DNA of 64,000 bases, taken from the NCBI RefSeq assembly GCF_021869535.1, contig NW_026262743.1, forward strand, positions 372,001 to 436,000. The letters are read 5' to 3'. The DNA is from Mytilus californianus (taxonomy: Eukaryota; Mollusca; Bivalvia; Mytilida; Mytilidae). Made by a program: the position numbers and the translations under genes. The first letter of the stretch is position 1. Each line of letters opens with the position of its first letter. Under the pieces are notes generated by a model that worked only from the letters and a program-made list of their open reading frames with translations, had not been told where the DNA came from and did not search any database. Of this stretch, positions 23,862 through 35,691 are shown in pieces.

Positions 23862-24780
23862 TTATTTGTGCAGTTGATACGGAAAATTATCAACAAAGTA
23901 TTGGTATCGTCCGATGAACTTTTTTAGAAAAAGGACGAGACGTTCTTTGACATACCCCTGGTTCATCAACTTTCTGCTCAGACACTGGTGACGTTTTACA
24001 AAGTCTAAGTAGCAGCTGCAAGCTCTTGAATACCGAATGAGTTGGGTAATGTATATCCCATATGCAGGTGAAGTTGGAATATTACTCCTAAGGTGGGGGA
24101 AATTGATGATTTCAAAATTTAAATCGTCTTGTTTGCCATAGATCCTGGTACTGAGATCACGGCTTGTGTCAAATTCGAGGTATAAGTCTAAATATGAGAC
24201 AGAGGAAGCCGTGTCTGTTGTTTCTTTAATTTCTAGTTCTGGAACCCAATCAGAAAAGTTTAGATTGTTAATGGAAAAAACATCATCAATATATCTGAAT
24301 GTGAAATTAAATAATCTGGCTTCTTTGGTCTTCTTGTTTTTGACAATTGTCTGAAGGAACTCCGACTCATATGCCAATAGAAAGAGGTCGACAAGGAGAG
24401 GCGCGAAGTTCGTTCCCATAGAAATGTCGACAATTTGTTGAAAAGTCTACCTCCAAATTCAACAAATATGTTGTCAATAAGAAACTACAGCATACTGATC
24501 ACTTGTTCCTCTGTGAAGCATGTTTTACTTTTTTGTTCACTATTAACAACATATGCCGTATGGTATCCCAAAGTAATACATTTATAGCGTATGCTACCAT
24601 TTTTATGTTGAAAAGCATTGTTAATTATTTCTTTTAGACAATTTTTCAATTTCACATGGAGAATGGTGGTATACAGGGTTGGAAAATCGAAAGTTTTGAT
24701 AGAACTAATTTTAGAGAAAGATGGAGATTTAAAATTATCCAGAAGTTCTTTAGTGTTTTTTAGAATCCACATAGGGTTAA
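23862..24780 (-). pseudogene. Penelope-like retroelement RT, family B, 5'-truncated
   Basis: Read downward: W-I-L-K-N and F-D-F-P-T-L-Y-T-T (RT motif A region, normally FDFSTLYTT) near 24700, then C-I-T-L-G-Y-H-T-A-Y. After a frame break come M-G-T-N-F-A-P-L-L-V-D-L-F-L (motif B) and F-R-Y-I-D-D-V-F-S-I-N-N (catalytic YxDD). Then follow Y-L-D-L-Y-L, Y-G-K-Q-D-D-L-N-F, S-P-A-Y-G-I-Y-I-T-Q-L-I-R-Y-S-R-A-C and a C-terminal H-Q-C-L-S-R-K-L-M-N-Q-G-Y. This motif order is specific to PLE RTs. At least two frame breaks (near 24420-24485 and at the C-terminus) and the missing 5' half make it a dead copy. Confidence 0.8.
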
Positions 24781-26465
24781 TACCATTACACGAGTAAACA
24801 GTTTCACAGAAAGAATTCCAAACGAGAGAAAAAAAGCAACAATGTAGAATTGAAATTTATCAGATTTGCCTATTTGTAAACGCATATGATCGTTTAAAAA
24901 CGAGATTCTGCTAACTCACAAAATTTTGTTAGGCACCTTCCCAAAAATGAGAAGAAGCTTTGATAATGGTTTCTAGACACCAATCGAAACGACCACATTA
25001 AAACATCAAAATAGCATATGTATAATCTGTCTATCATGTTTCCTTTAATGATTAGAATTATCATTGTCAATCAGTTTTATAGAAGCATGGGAGACTTTTC
25101 GCCACCTTTGAATAAATGCATTTAACAGAGACTGATCGGGTCAGATATCAGATGAAATAAGCAAAGTTTGATGCTGGATTTTCGTTATTTTTTCTGTTTA
25201 TGAAAAACTTGCCTTATAAATGTAGAAAAAATTCTTGGTTTATTATAAAATTTAGTAACTTTGGTTTGTAAGGAAATATAACTTACTAGATCACTTAGTC
25301 GCGTTTCATAAAAAAGTAAATTCATCTAATTTCTTCATATCAAGAAAAAACAACAGGGACACACTTTTTTCTTTGCATTTTCTGAAAGCATTAAATAGCA
25401 AGCAAGCCTCGGGTGTTTAATTTGAAAAATTCAATCAATATCGTTCTATTTTTTTTTCTTTAATAGTGTTAAATAAACATATGAAAATATTGCGCAACAG
25501 TAGGTGGAAACAAGATCAGTACCCTTTGATTTTATTATATGCATAACTCGACATTTTGGCAAAGTATGAATACATTCATTTGTTAATGTGTATTCTCCAA
25601 TACTACCTTAACTAATTACAAGAATTATAGTATCTTAATGGAACACAGTCATATTACCAGTAAGAATATTTACCAAGTGACAAGATATTTAATATCAGTA
25701 GTCTATCATATACAGCTTTCTGAAAAAGTAAGCGTTTCTGGTTAAAAGTTCATTACAATATGAATGGAATGATATGAATATAAATACATGTTGCCAATGA
25801 TATCTCCTTAAATCAATGGGTTGCTGTGTATCCATAATATTGTTTAGATTAATTTCTTTGGTATTTCTCATGTTTCTTTGGAAGTCGAAAACCAATACCA
25901 CGCTTTACCTTTATCAGAATAATTTTACTATTTTGGTCGGCATTTTCAAGAGAAATGAGAGTTCACTTGATTTATAACCAGACTGGTACCTTCATATTAA
26001 TTGATTTCTAAAACCGCTATATGTGTTTAATATATAGATAAAATATTACTACACTTAACTGATGGTGACAATATACTCTGAGCTACTAAAACAACCATGA
26101 ACCGGTTCTAAATTATTTGCATTTTTATACAGTTTCATGATTTTGAATATACAGACAACATTTGGCCATTCTTGATAAATGTCGCAAATTTCATGTGATA
26201 CAATCTATCTTGATTTGAAATATTCTAGTATACGCTATTAAATGCCGTATCGATTAAAAAAAAGGTTTACATCCATAGCTTATATATACATTAACTTAAA
26301 AATTTTGATTTTAAAATACGGAAATTTGCTTTCATTGTTTTTCACCGGAAACAATGTCAATATAACCCTGTAACTAACGGATGTTCGAAAATAAATATAA
26401 TAAACGAAAATAATCGGCGGATGTGCTTGAATGGGTTGAATGTGCGCCACAAAAATATATATTCC
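24781..26465. other. No gene seen
   Basis: AT-rich sequence without recognisable exons or repeats; open frames are short and without family signal. Confidence 0.4.
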
Positions 26466-26700
26466 AATATTTTTTTTATATAAGATAAAATATGATTGCC
26501 AATGAGACATTTATCAACCCAGATGACCAGTATACAAGACTTTCAATTAGTGCAGGTCATATTACGGCTGTCAACTATGAGTAAAACACATACCGTATAG
26601 GAAGTTGTTAAAGGCCCATAAGTGTACTTACGGCCTGACTTAAGTCATTAACCTGTAATGAAAAACAATTTGAGATACGACAACAAACGCAATAAAACTA
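26466..26700 (-). repeat. Diverged tail C, inverted
   Basis: AAAATATGATTGCCAATGAG, AGGTCATATTACGGCTGTCA, ACACATACCGTATAG and GTTAAAGGCCC occur in the same order as in the block at 38118. Confidence 0.55.
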
Positions 26701-28560
26701 GATTACTGCGGGGTCTTTGTAAGACATAGGATCATACATTCATAAAGTGGAAAACAAACAAATGTGAATGCGCAATTTTACCTCTTACCTCAGATAGAGG
26801 TATGACACAGAAACCGGAACCAACTTTACAACTCATTACTGGTGTAATATCACCCTTGATTTTCCCCTATTAGTCTTTGTTAAATTTGCACTTTTCAAAA
26901 AATTGTGCAGAATTTATCCTTGTTTCAAATAAAGAAATACTTGGCATGAGTAAAGTTTTATCCTTTCCAGTACTTAGACAAAATTTCACATAATATTTCA
27001 TTGCATATAAGAATATAACCATCACTTGAAGTTAACCAATCAAAATTTCACCCCCTTTTTTCTGTGTAGAAGCTTTAGTAACCGTGTAACCTCAAAGTTT
27101 CCAAAATATCAAAATAAAAAAATAATGGTGCTTTGAAACACCCAAGATATATGTTTATGACTCCGAAGTTTTTTTGCTGCAACGAAATGTAGAATTAAAT
27201 TCCTACAACTGTCAAACTCAAGGGAATATTTTTTTCGACCCTTTTTCGTATGAAACCGGTTGTGGTGGTACTACCCCTAAAGAAATTTTTGTTGTTGAAT
27301 AAACTGAATGTTATTGTTTTTCTTTGTAATACTGGTTATTTCAAGCATTACTGTCAAGTTTTGTCATAATCAGTTTAATAGTTTGAGAAAAATATAGCAT
27401 GATGTGAGACGACATCTACAGCAATTCGAGCAAAATTTCTTCGAAAAATCTAAATAAAGCCGCATCATGATAGCATATAGTGTGGACAAATAAATGATCA
27501 AATATTTATTTCATGTGCCTACAAAAAGTTGAATATGACACAAAAGATGACCTAGGATGATAAATACCACTAATGGACCTCTGTGTCTTCATTATAAGGT
27601 CCCTTTTGGTCCATTTATAACTCTCATTTCCTCAACATTTGAACTTTTTAGGCCAATAAATAAAAATTTTGGGGTAACTTTCACTCATTTATGACGGAAA
27701 TGTGATAAACAATGAGTAAATGAAGTATTCAAGCTGAATGAACTATCCATAATAAAGTTTTCTGACTCCATGGATCTCGAGGTTTCAATAAGTCCTTATG
27801 TAAAACTTAAATTTACGCCGCGTTCCAGAGAGGGACATAAAAAGCTTCCCAGTCTGATTGCTTCAGACAATCGAACAGGCACTGTTTAATTATCAAGTAA
27901 AAAGTACTGGAGAACGTACTATCTAAAAATAAACCTTAATCGAATATAGAGGGTCTAGTTTACAAAGTCATAAAGAGTTTGGGCGACAACAAGAACGATT
28001 TCAAACAATAATTAGCGATACCAAAACGTTGTAATTATAAGCAAAACATAGTGCCACTTAATAACAAATTAGTTTTGTTAAAAGTAATATCCGTATTGAA
28101 CGGACAGGCGATCGCAAAGCAGAATTTGTGCTTTCTGGACACGAGCTATACTGCACTGATCCTGTTATTCCTGCTTTCTTTTTTCTATCACACAGTAGTA
28201 TAAAAACAAACAAATTCAATATATTTTGGTTGATTTACAAAAAAGATTAGATAAAAAAAAAAGAAATTAGGTGAGATTTGTTTGAACAAACTGATTTGAG
28301 TATACAGTTGAGGTTTTAAACAGTTTCTTTTCTTAAAACCTGAGTGGAGTTTGTTGCCTGTGGTATCAATTAATTAAACCCAAACATATCTCAAATATAT
28401 TACCCAATACCTAAACCATTTTAACCAATGTAACTTATTTTCAAAATCGGTTTTAATTCGGGATTAACAAATAAGAATAGAGCCTGAGGCTTTTGACTAT
28501 TTTCAAACTGGCTACGAAAACAAATAAACGTAATCAGACCGCTAGTTTTCTCGTTTTACA
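26701..28560. other. No gene seen
   Basis: Non-coding sequence, AT-rich, with no recognisable element or RNA gene. Confidence 0.4.
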
Positions 28561-28564
28561 TTTG

Positions 28565-28715
28565 TCAATTCGAGACCTTAATAGTTTGATGTGAGGTATT
28601 GGTATTGCTTATTGTTGAAGGCCGTACGGTGACAAATAGTTTCTTACTTGTACGTCATTTGCCCTCTGGCGGAGGGTTGTCTCATTGTTAATCATACCAC
28701 ATTTTCTTTTTATTT
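28565..28715 (+). repeat. Tail C copy, direct
   Basis: TGTTGAAGGCCGTACGGTGA, CATTTGCCCTCTGG and GAGGGTTGTCTCATTGTTAA with ATCATACCACAT at the end match the outer end of tail C. Confidence 0.65.
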
Positions 28716-29285
28716 AAGGCGGTACCTAACACTACAGGGAGATAACTCTGTAAAAATCAACTAAACGTTTTAATCACGTTGTACTGTTATGGAAATATTA
28801 AGCTTCTCAATGATCAAAATTAGTGTTTGTCAAACTGCTATATAACCAGTGAAATTTTTCTGATAAAGTGGTTGGTTCAAATTTTTTGAAATTTTTATAT
28901 TTTTGTCAAAGGGTCAAAGTAAACATTTTGTCAAAATTTTATGAAAATTAAACGAGCCAAATTAATATTAGTCAAGGTGTTGGGTACCACCTTAATTAAT
29001 TTTCATTCAACTTCTTCAAAACAAAAACTGTTTTCACATTTATATTTTGACTTTGACCAGGCAGAAATCTCTAATTTTCAAAACCAGCACATACGAATGA
29101 AATATACAGTGGGTGTCTCCTATTTTCCATGTCGTAATGCTATGTTTTAGAAATAAAAATATGCCCCATATTGAATGCAGCTATATTAAGAATCCATGTC
29201 AGTTTTCTACATTTTAAACATAAAAAGAAATGAAGTAAAATCATGCATCTTTATATGTTATTATCTGATCTTTCAAACCATACCA

Positions 29286-29590
29286 CATCTGCATCGGTGG
29301 TCTTGTGGTAGCGTATTGGCCTCCAAGTGCTGGAGATCATGGGTTCGAACCCCGGCCGGGTTAAACTAAAGACCTTTAAATTGGTTTTTGCAGCTTCTCA
29401 AAAAGCCCGCGGCATTAAGGAGTAAGACTAAAGACTGGTCGGCTAGGAGTCAGAATAAATTGCTCAGGAAGGGTGATAGTCTTCTTGCGGATTGTTAACG
29501 CATGCATTAGCACGTTAGAAATTCTGCGCAGCGTGTCGTTCTAGTACAAAGCAGGGTCATATGCCAATAAGATAATTACATATTTATAAC
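29286..29590 (+). repeat. tRNA-headed SINE
   Basis: Its head has an A-box-like GGTGGTCTTGTGGTAGCG and a strong B-box GGGTTCGAACCCC, spaced as in a tRNA-derived RNA polymerase III promoter. The anticodon arm does not fold canonically (CTCC/GGAG stem, but no U before the candidate anticodon), and the sequence continues into an unrelated body of about 200 bp. That body includes AAGACTGGTCGGCTAGGAGT and a TCTTCTTGCGGA stretch. This is a SINE, not a tRNA gene. It could be of the mollusc V-SINE or Deu-type group, but I did not confirm the core domain. Confidence 0.6.
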
Positions 29591-29944
29591 AAATGTGATA
29601 CAATATCGTTTTTCAGTCGAAAATATGAGTGAACACAGTGTATTATTACAGCTTTTTGTCACCATAGACTACTCCCTCAAATTGACAAACCTGAAGATCA
29701 TAAAAAGTATTTTCTAAACATACATTTTTTGTAAAATACATTAAAAGAAGTATTGATTGTATTAATTCTCGTCTAGTATTTTTCATGACCCTACCGTTCA
29801 AAACTTTATACCTCCATATTTTGATAACATTGAGCCACCTATAATTTCTTATTCGTATAAAAAAAAACAGTAGAAGTTTAAATACTGATAATACATCAGT
29901 TACATCAGACGTCAGAAAATAATGTTCCTTCAACATGAGACTGT

Positions 29945-30532
29945 CCAACATCGAAGTTTCGATATGATCCCTATTGCCATGGAATTACAGGGGACCTCAA
30001 AATCGTTCAAGACCGATAGGTTTTAAACTTTCTGAAAAAAGGACCAAAATATCGTCCACCGTCGAAAATAAATTGGGAAGAGTGTCGTCAGGGTATTAAA
30101 GATGCTCTTGCATCGTATTGTAAAAAATGGTGTAAACGGGAGAAATCTGACAAAAAAATCACTTGATTTTTATTTTAATACATGTCTGAATATTGTTGAT
30201 AATCGCATATCACATTTTAGAAATAAATAAAAGAGTAAGTAATACGCCAATTTCTAGGATTAAAATTAAAATTCAAGTACTATCAAAGCGTTGTGTGTTC
30301 GTACCGGCCGACAAGGCAGCCAACAATATGGTGGTGGTATGAGGTAAATACTACATGGAAGTCCTTAAGATTGAATTTAAACATTCAACTACATTCAAGG
30401 CAGTATGCTCCACATAGAGTAATATGGTAAATAATCATGTCACTATCACAGCTCAGCTTAAGGTCTTCTCTGAACATTTGAAGGTCCCGATTATGTATTG
30501 GTTACCTAAACTTCACAAAAAAAAAACGTAAA
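29945..30532 (+). pseudogene. Penelope-like retroelement N-terminal/RT-leading fragment
   Basis: The frames in order give G-I-T-G-D-L-K-I-V-Q-D-R, G-P-K-Y-R-P-P-S-K-I-N-W-E-E-C-R, a C-L-N-I-V-D-N-R-I-S-H-F stretch, then F-V-P-A-D-K-A-A-N-N-M-V-V-V, a TGA at 30340-30342, G-K-Y-Y-M-E-V-L, and V-P-I-M-Y-W-L-P-K-L-H-K. Each block has its counterpart in the copy at 54-57 kb. Breaks are a TAG near 29992, a frameshift in the A-run near 30155, further stops near 30230-30260, and a TAG near 30416. It ends in an A-rich tract at 30520. Confidence 0.8.
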
Positions 30533-30567
30533 ATTATGGAACGCCATGACTGTATTCTGATGTTGAT

Positions 30568-30845
30568 TGTTTAATATGTTCGGTGCATTATGCATTATGT
30601 TCAGTAGTTTCATTATTATATGCAGTGGTATTTAAATTATGTTCGGTACTTCTGACGTTATATTCAGTGCATTTTTCATTATGTTCAGTAGATTCAATAT
30701 TATTTTCAGTACATTATGTATTACCTTCAGTGGTCCCGGTTTCTTTATATTCGGTGGATTATTTATTATATTCAGTAAAAACATCAGTATTATACTCGGT
30801 TCAATGACCTATATGTTCAGTGGTTGTATCATTATGATGATGCAG
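30568..30845 (+). repeat. 21-bp minisatellite, about 13 copies
   Basis: The consensus is close to ATTATGTTCAGTGGTTTCATT, with 'ATGTTCAGT' or 'ATATTCAGT' recurring every 21 bp (for example near 30600, 30642, 30683, 30746, 30767 and 30812). Because 21 is a multiple of three, open frames of 60-75 codons arise from it and should not be annotated as genes. It stops just before the integrase-core pseudogene. Confidence 0.8.
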
Positions 30846-31529
30846 TAAAAGTCGGGAAATCAATAACGGAAATTGTCGAAAAAAAACGAACGCGGATATT
30901 TTTAACGGACGTTTTCTTCATGGATACCTTTACGGGATGGAATGAAAATGGAAGAAATGGAAGCAGTATTAAATCGGTTTCGTTTACGTTCCCACGTTGG
31001 CAATTTTCACAAGGAAAAAATAACTCCTGACTTAATTTGTAAGATGTCGCTACAAGATTTTGCATATTTAGGTTTGACCGACAAAATAATGGAATTAAGA
31101 ACAGCGTGTTTTCATTTCAGCAGCAATATTTTGACTAAGACTAATAACAAGTTTTTCATTCCCAAAGAAGCACTGGAGTCCCTGATTGAAATCGATTTAA
31201 CTGTTAAAGAAATAAGTGAGATGTTTAGTGTATCGGTGAGTACAATTTATCGAAATATGAAAATGTATAATCTAAGTCACTTGAATTTTCTAACATTTCT
31301 GACGAGGATTTAGATGTTGTTGTTCCTAAACAGGAAGTGGAATTTCCTTGCTGTGGAGAGAGTCTTCTAAAGCAGATATTAGCCCAACAAAACATTAAGG
31401 TTTGTACCACACGTTCCAAAACCCCAGTCCTAAATTAAATATATTTATACACTAGTATATTTCTGATCTATTTCCCGGCTTGACGATGTAGATATGATCA
31501 TTCCAGACTTTTACAATAGAACTGAAAAT

Positions 31530-31690
31530 CACGATATCTGAGACGATTGACATTGATTTAACCGAAATTTTTGACATTATCAAAATATTAAAATCAAATA
31601 AAGCATCTGGTACAGATATTTTAAGCCATAGAATGCTTGAAATATGTTCTGAAAAAAAGCAATACCGCTTCAAATCCTGATTGACGTATG
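31530..31690 (+). pseudogene. LINE RT fragment in the integrase-gene intron (first)
   Basis: I-D-L-T-E-I-F-D-I-I-K followed by L-K-S-N-K-A-S-G-T-D-I-L-S-H-R-M-L matches the N-K-A-S-G-x-D block of Jockey/CR1-type RT. It is not continuous with the second fragment. Confidence 0.7.
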
Positions 31691-32009
31691 GGATTGTTTA
31701 GCAGATTAAAATCATTAAAAGATTAACTCTACTTGGATAATTCCAGGTCAGATTTTTCGTCTCCTTGGATAATTTTGGTCTAAAATTTCACATGACCTGA
31801 CAAGACCCCCCCCCCCTCGTATTTTGATAGTGTAGTTAACCCCCGGGTAGATCTCTCTTTGCCGCCGGTGTGTGGGAACGTACAACAACATAATTAAGAT
31901 ACGGGACGTGCGGAAAATTCGGATCAGGGTTTTTCCCAAAATGCATAGATTTCGGATCCACGTTACATCATATTTTCTGGAGATTCTGTCACATTTTGTC
32001 CGTGTTGAA
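31691..32009. other. Intronic spacer
   Basis: No coding signal. It contains a C-run at 31806-31817 and no recognised element; it separates the two LINE fragments. Confidence 0.3.
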
Positions 32010-32135
32010 CAATGCAAGTTTTATCAGACTGGAAAATAGCTAATGTGATATCAGTGTTAAAGGGTGTCATATTGCCGACCAATGAGTTGCGTTGGTAAGA
32101 TTATGGAAAGGGTTGTATATACATGTATTGTAATC
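32010..32135 (+). pseudogene. LINE RT fragment in the integrase-gene intron (second)
   Basis: D-W-K-I-A-N-V-I-S-V-L-K, then after a gap C-V-G-K-I-M-E-R-V-V. These are the 'DWK.A.V.P..K' and 'S.....ME..v' blocks that follow the NKASGPD block in Jockey/CR1-type RT. The order and strand agree with the first fragment, so one degraded insertion is likely. Confidence 0.7.
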
Positions 32136-33298
32136 ATGAATACTACCACCTTTTTCACATTTTCTTATACAGTGAAACCTGTTTAAACCGGTTTATATTT
32201 TAGGTTCAAATTACACTTCAACTTATATAAATGAACTGGTTTAGACGGGTTTCTGTGTGTATGAATATCAACAGGATTTTTACCTAAATATTCTACTGTG
32301 TACCAACTTCTGAAAATAGGTAACTGTAATTCGTTGGAGAAGAAAGAAATCAACTGTTTTGTATTTTGTGCATGACTTTTCGATAGCATTAGAATAAGTT
32401 TGGCTTAATGGACTTCTGGAAAGTCGGCATGTCGGGAATCGAACCTGGGCTGTGCTGGGACGGTTTCCGGCATCATAATAAGTATTTAATGTCTTTTCAA
32501 TTTTCGGGCGTCAATATACCCCAGGCTGCCCAATTGGTATTTACCTGTGCTTGACAACCCTCACCTACCATACTGCTGTGGGTTTTTTACGGTTTTGACT
32601 ATTCTTACGTTTCTCGCACGACCTCCCCTTACGGGGATTCTGTTAGTATGTAAGTAAGTAGATGGAGGTAGCAAAGCCCAACCTTCGGGATACCTGTCCG
32701 AAGAACTCAGTCAGATTATGTCCTACTAGCGGCTGGCCTACTTCCAGACCCCACGTTGGTCCGCGTTTCCCCACACTTACAATTTAGGAGTACGTCAACG
32801 TGTAGAGAGTGTCACGTACGGGAATCCAGCCGGTCATAAATACCAGTGAAATGCACACGTCACCATTACGGTATACTTTTTATCTGATTTTGCAAACATT
32901 CAGTAAATACTTAGTTTAGAGTCCCTATCTTAACAAAACATGTCTAGTTATATTATTAAGATGTACTTTAAACAACAAATCTAGATTACCAATGTAATTC
33001 TCAAATATATAATAATTACAATTTTAATTGGCCTCTGTACTTTATCTTACATGACATTGGCAGATAACTGTCGAATCTGATGTGCGACTACAGTGAATCA
33101 TATCTATATTATCGCTGTGTGAATGAGAAATTCAATTGATTGTTATTTTGATGCATAAAACCATTTTCTTTAGGGTATGATTTTACAGTGACCAATCCAT
33201 TATGTTATCTTACAAATAAAATATATTTAAACTAAACTTAACTAAACCTATAGGCCAATAACTTGACGTATTATGCTTATTGTAATCATCTATTCTAG
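32136..33298. other. Rest of the intron: unidentified repeats
   Basis: Near 32430 the reverse strand reads CCAGGTTCGATTCCCGAC, a good RNA polymerase III B-box, so a minus-strand SINE may lie at about 32395-32500; no A-box was found. At 32640-32860 there is a GC-richer block (AACCTTCGGGATACCTGTCC, TAGCGGCTGGCCTACTTCC) of unknown type. The remainder is AT-rich. The intron ends at TTCTAG (33293-33298). Confidence 0.4.
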
Positions 33299-34183
33299 AT
33301 TCAAAGATACAGACTCAAAGACAGCATGTACCGTGTTGACAGAAACGGTATTCTGGAAAGAAAAAAAGGACGTTTACATAGGAGAACCTACAGTGTGCAA
33401 TCACCAAATACTTTGTGGCATGTAGACACGAACCACAAGCTTATACGATGGAATATGATAATAGCTATTGGTATAGATGGGTTCAGTCGTTTGGTTACCT
33501 TTCTTGAGTGTGTTGATAATAACAAAGCAGACACCTTATAAAATTGCTTTCTGAAAGGTGTTGGGAAATATGGACTTCCATCTAGAGTCCGTTCAGATAT
33601 GGGTAGAGAGAACATTTTAATTGCAGATTACATGATCAAAAACAGAGGTTCAAGTAGAGGTTGCATGATAACGGGAACAAGTGTTCATGACCAGCGCATA
33701 GAGCGTCTCTGACGAGATGTTTATGCTGGAGTTTTGTCATACTAATATGATTTATTTAATTATATGGAAGACATCGGAGTATTAGATCCTTTAGACGAAC
33801 TTAATATATATGCACTGCACCATGTTTATTTGCACAAAGTAAACGAAAAACTTGGAATTTGGCAAACTGTTTGGGTGAACCATCGTATTAGAACTGACCG
33901 TAAAACGCCTATGCAGATGTTTACCACAAGTGTGATGAACAATATTGTAGATGAATCACAGCCCCTCCCTAACAGTAATGAATAACTAACTGACGATAAC
34001 CCCGATAAAGACGAAAATGGACAGGGTACGCAAGGGGTAGAATTGGTGCCTTCTTCATTTTCTGTAACTAACGATAAACTTCAAACATTACGCCAGAACT
34101 GTCCATTAAACTGGAGGTCACAAGATCATGGTATTGATATATATCTGAAGGCGTATGCAATCCTAAAGTCGTTATTGTGAAAT

Positions 34184-35691
34184 GGTATACTATTGTATTT
34201 GCTGTATAAAAATAAATGACTCATTGATGATCTATGTTAAGGTCTTAAGAGCACAAAATAAAATGGAGTGTTGTCAGAGCTGACTCAAGATCTATGTTTT
34301 AATCTGGTTGGAAAACACTATGTCAAAACTACAATAATTATAAGCATACTACTTAGTATTTAGAAAAAGAAAATTAAGCAAACAGCCAATTATAATCAAT
34401 ACTTGTAAACCTTACTTCCAGGTTAAATAACGATAAATGAAAACTGTTTCAATACCAGAAGAGCAAGTAAGTTTTTTGACATAAAAAGTACATGTAAAAG
34501 CGTAGTCATAGGTTTTGAACAATTCGGCATCCTCTGGTAATCCAGTATTGTAAGATGGCCTAGGAAGTCTTAAACAACTAATACACGTGTTCGCTGTTGG
34601 TTAAAATGTTGTCTCCACTTCCTAAAAGGTAATAGAAGGATGGATTTTAAAACCCAAAACAGGCTCCTCAGTCGCTCCAGTGACGAACTGTAGGACACTT
34701 TCCAGGCATACTGCACTTCGGCGTCCACCTTAAATGAGACATTGCAAGTAGAATTGTGCTTTAAAAAAAAACAAGAAACAAGCCTATATGAAATATAATA
34801 TACATGTAAATCTTACAGAAAAACTAAAAAAAGGACAATTTAAGATACATTGTTTGGATAGATTTGCTCTGTGTTGACTATACAGTACGCCATCGAAAAG
34901 ATTACAATGTCACTTCCACAGCCGGGTAGTAATACATTTACAAGCATGTCTCGCTTCTGTGACTTAAAATCACAGGTGAGATAAAAATTAGGGTCGCAAC
35001 CAATGTCATGCTAAGAAAAGAAATTCGCTGACACAATTAAAAGTTCATTGAATTATTATACTACCATATTTCTTGTGAAGAGGTGAATCGCTCATACAAT
35101 GATAAATTACAATTCAACATTATCGAGTTTTAAACAAAATGTCTGTTTATTGCAATAAAACAGAAAAAAAAAACTTTGAAAAATTTCAAGAGGTTGTGAT
35201 TCTCCGTAGTCGTGGTCAGCAAAATTTATTATATTAGTACTTGGTTCTGTATACATTGTACTCACTTCCAACTTCTCTTAGATATCTCACAAATTCAACC
35301 ATATACAAGCTTTTCAAATGAATAATCATTACTGCCTTCTTCACAAAACTGAGGTTGCAACACATGTAGAATTCCTCTTATGGTTAATGAAGGCGTTTTG
35401 TTTTGAAAGAGAAAATCGAGACTTGGTAATACCATGCAAATCTGTCAATAAACAAAAGTAAAACGTTGTCAAGCATTTAACAATACCACAAACAAAATGT
35501 GAAAAAAACAAAGAAACTTTTGAAGGCGGGTTTGATCACCAACCAACAAAACGTATAATACAGCAGTGCCGACTCAAGGTACTGTAGTACTATACGGGTG
35601 CGGGTAAATTCTGAAAAGTTGGCCTCATTTTGTTGAAATAAAGCTGTTATGGGGCAGTCAAAACAGAAACTGCAAGTTTTTTAGCTCACCT
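34184..35691. other. No gene seen
   Basis: Non-coding sequence without recognisable repeats or exons. A short AACAGGCTCCTCAGTCGCTC stretch near 34660 is not identified. Confidence 0.4.

Larger units (their letters stand above)
30948..34183 (+). pseudogene. Integrase-core (DDE) gene, two exons, disrupted
   Basis: Exon 1 (30948-31399) begins M-E-E-M-E-A-V-L-N-R-F-R-L, a SAM-like helical segment with M-S-L-Q-D-F-A-Y-L-G-L. A helix-turn-helix follows (L-T-V-K-E-I-S-E-M-F-S-V-S-V-S-T-I-Y-R). After a frameshift near 31270 it reads I-S-D-E-D-L-D-V and L-L-K-Q-I-L-A-Q-Q-N-I-K. The donor is AAG|GTTTGT and the acceptor TTCTAG|ATTCAA at 33299, in phase 0. Exon 2 gives R-Y-R-L-K-D-S-M-Y-R-V-D, then L-W-H-V-D (33425), a N-H-K-L-I-R-W stretch, R-S-D-M-G-R-E-N (D at 33596) and H-D-Q-R-I-E-R-L (E at 33701): a complete DDE triad. 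It ends V-T-N-D-K-L-Q-T-L and H-G-I-D-I-Y-L. Stops at 33539, 33710 (TGA, where the family has Trp), about 33743 and 33983 show that it is dead. It resembles multicopy 'integrase core domain' proteins of fish and invertebrates, thought to be transposon-derived. Confidence 0.75.

Noticed and set aside
29286-29360. tRNA gene
   Set aside because: Good A- and B-boxes, but the anticodon arm does not form a canonical 5-bp stem with a 7-base loop, and the sequence runs on into a repeat body; called a SINE instead.
30583-30848. Overlapping open frames of about 70 codons
   Set aside because: Produced by the 21-bp minisatellite.
33710-33712. Recoded TGA in the integrase-core gene
   Set aside because: The family has Trp at this site (I-E-R-L-W), and three further stops are TAA, so simple decay explains it.
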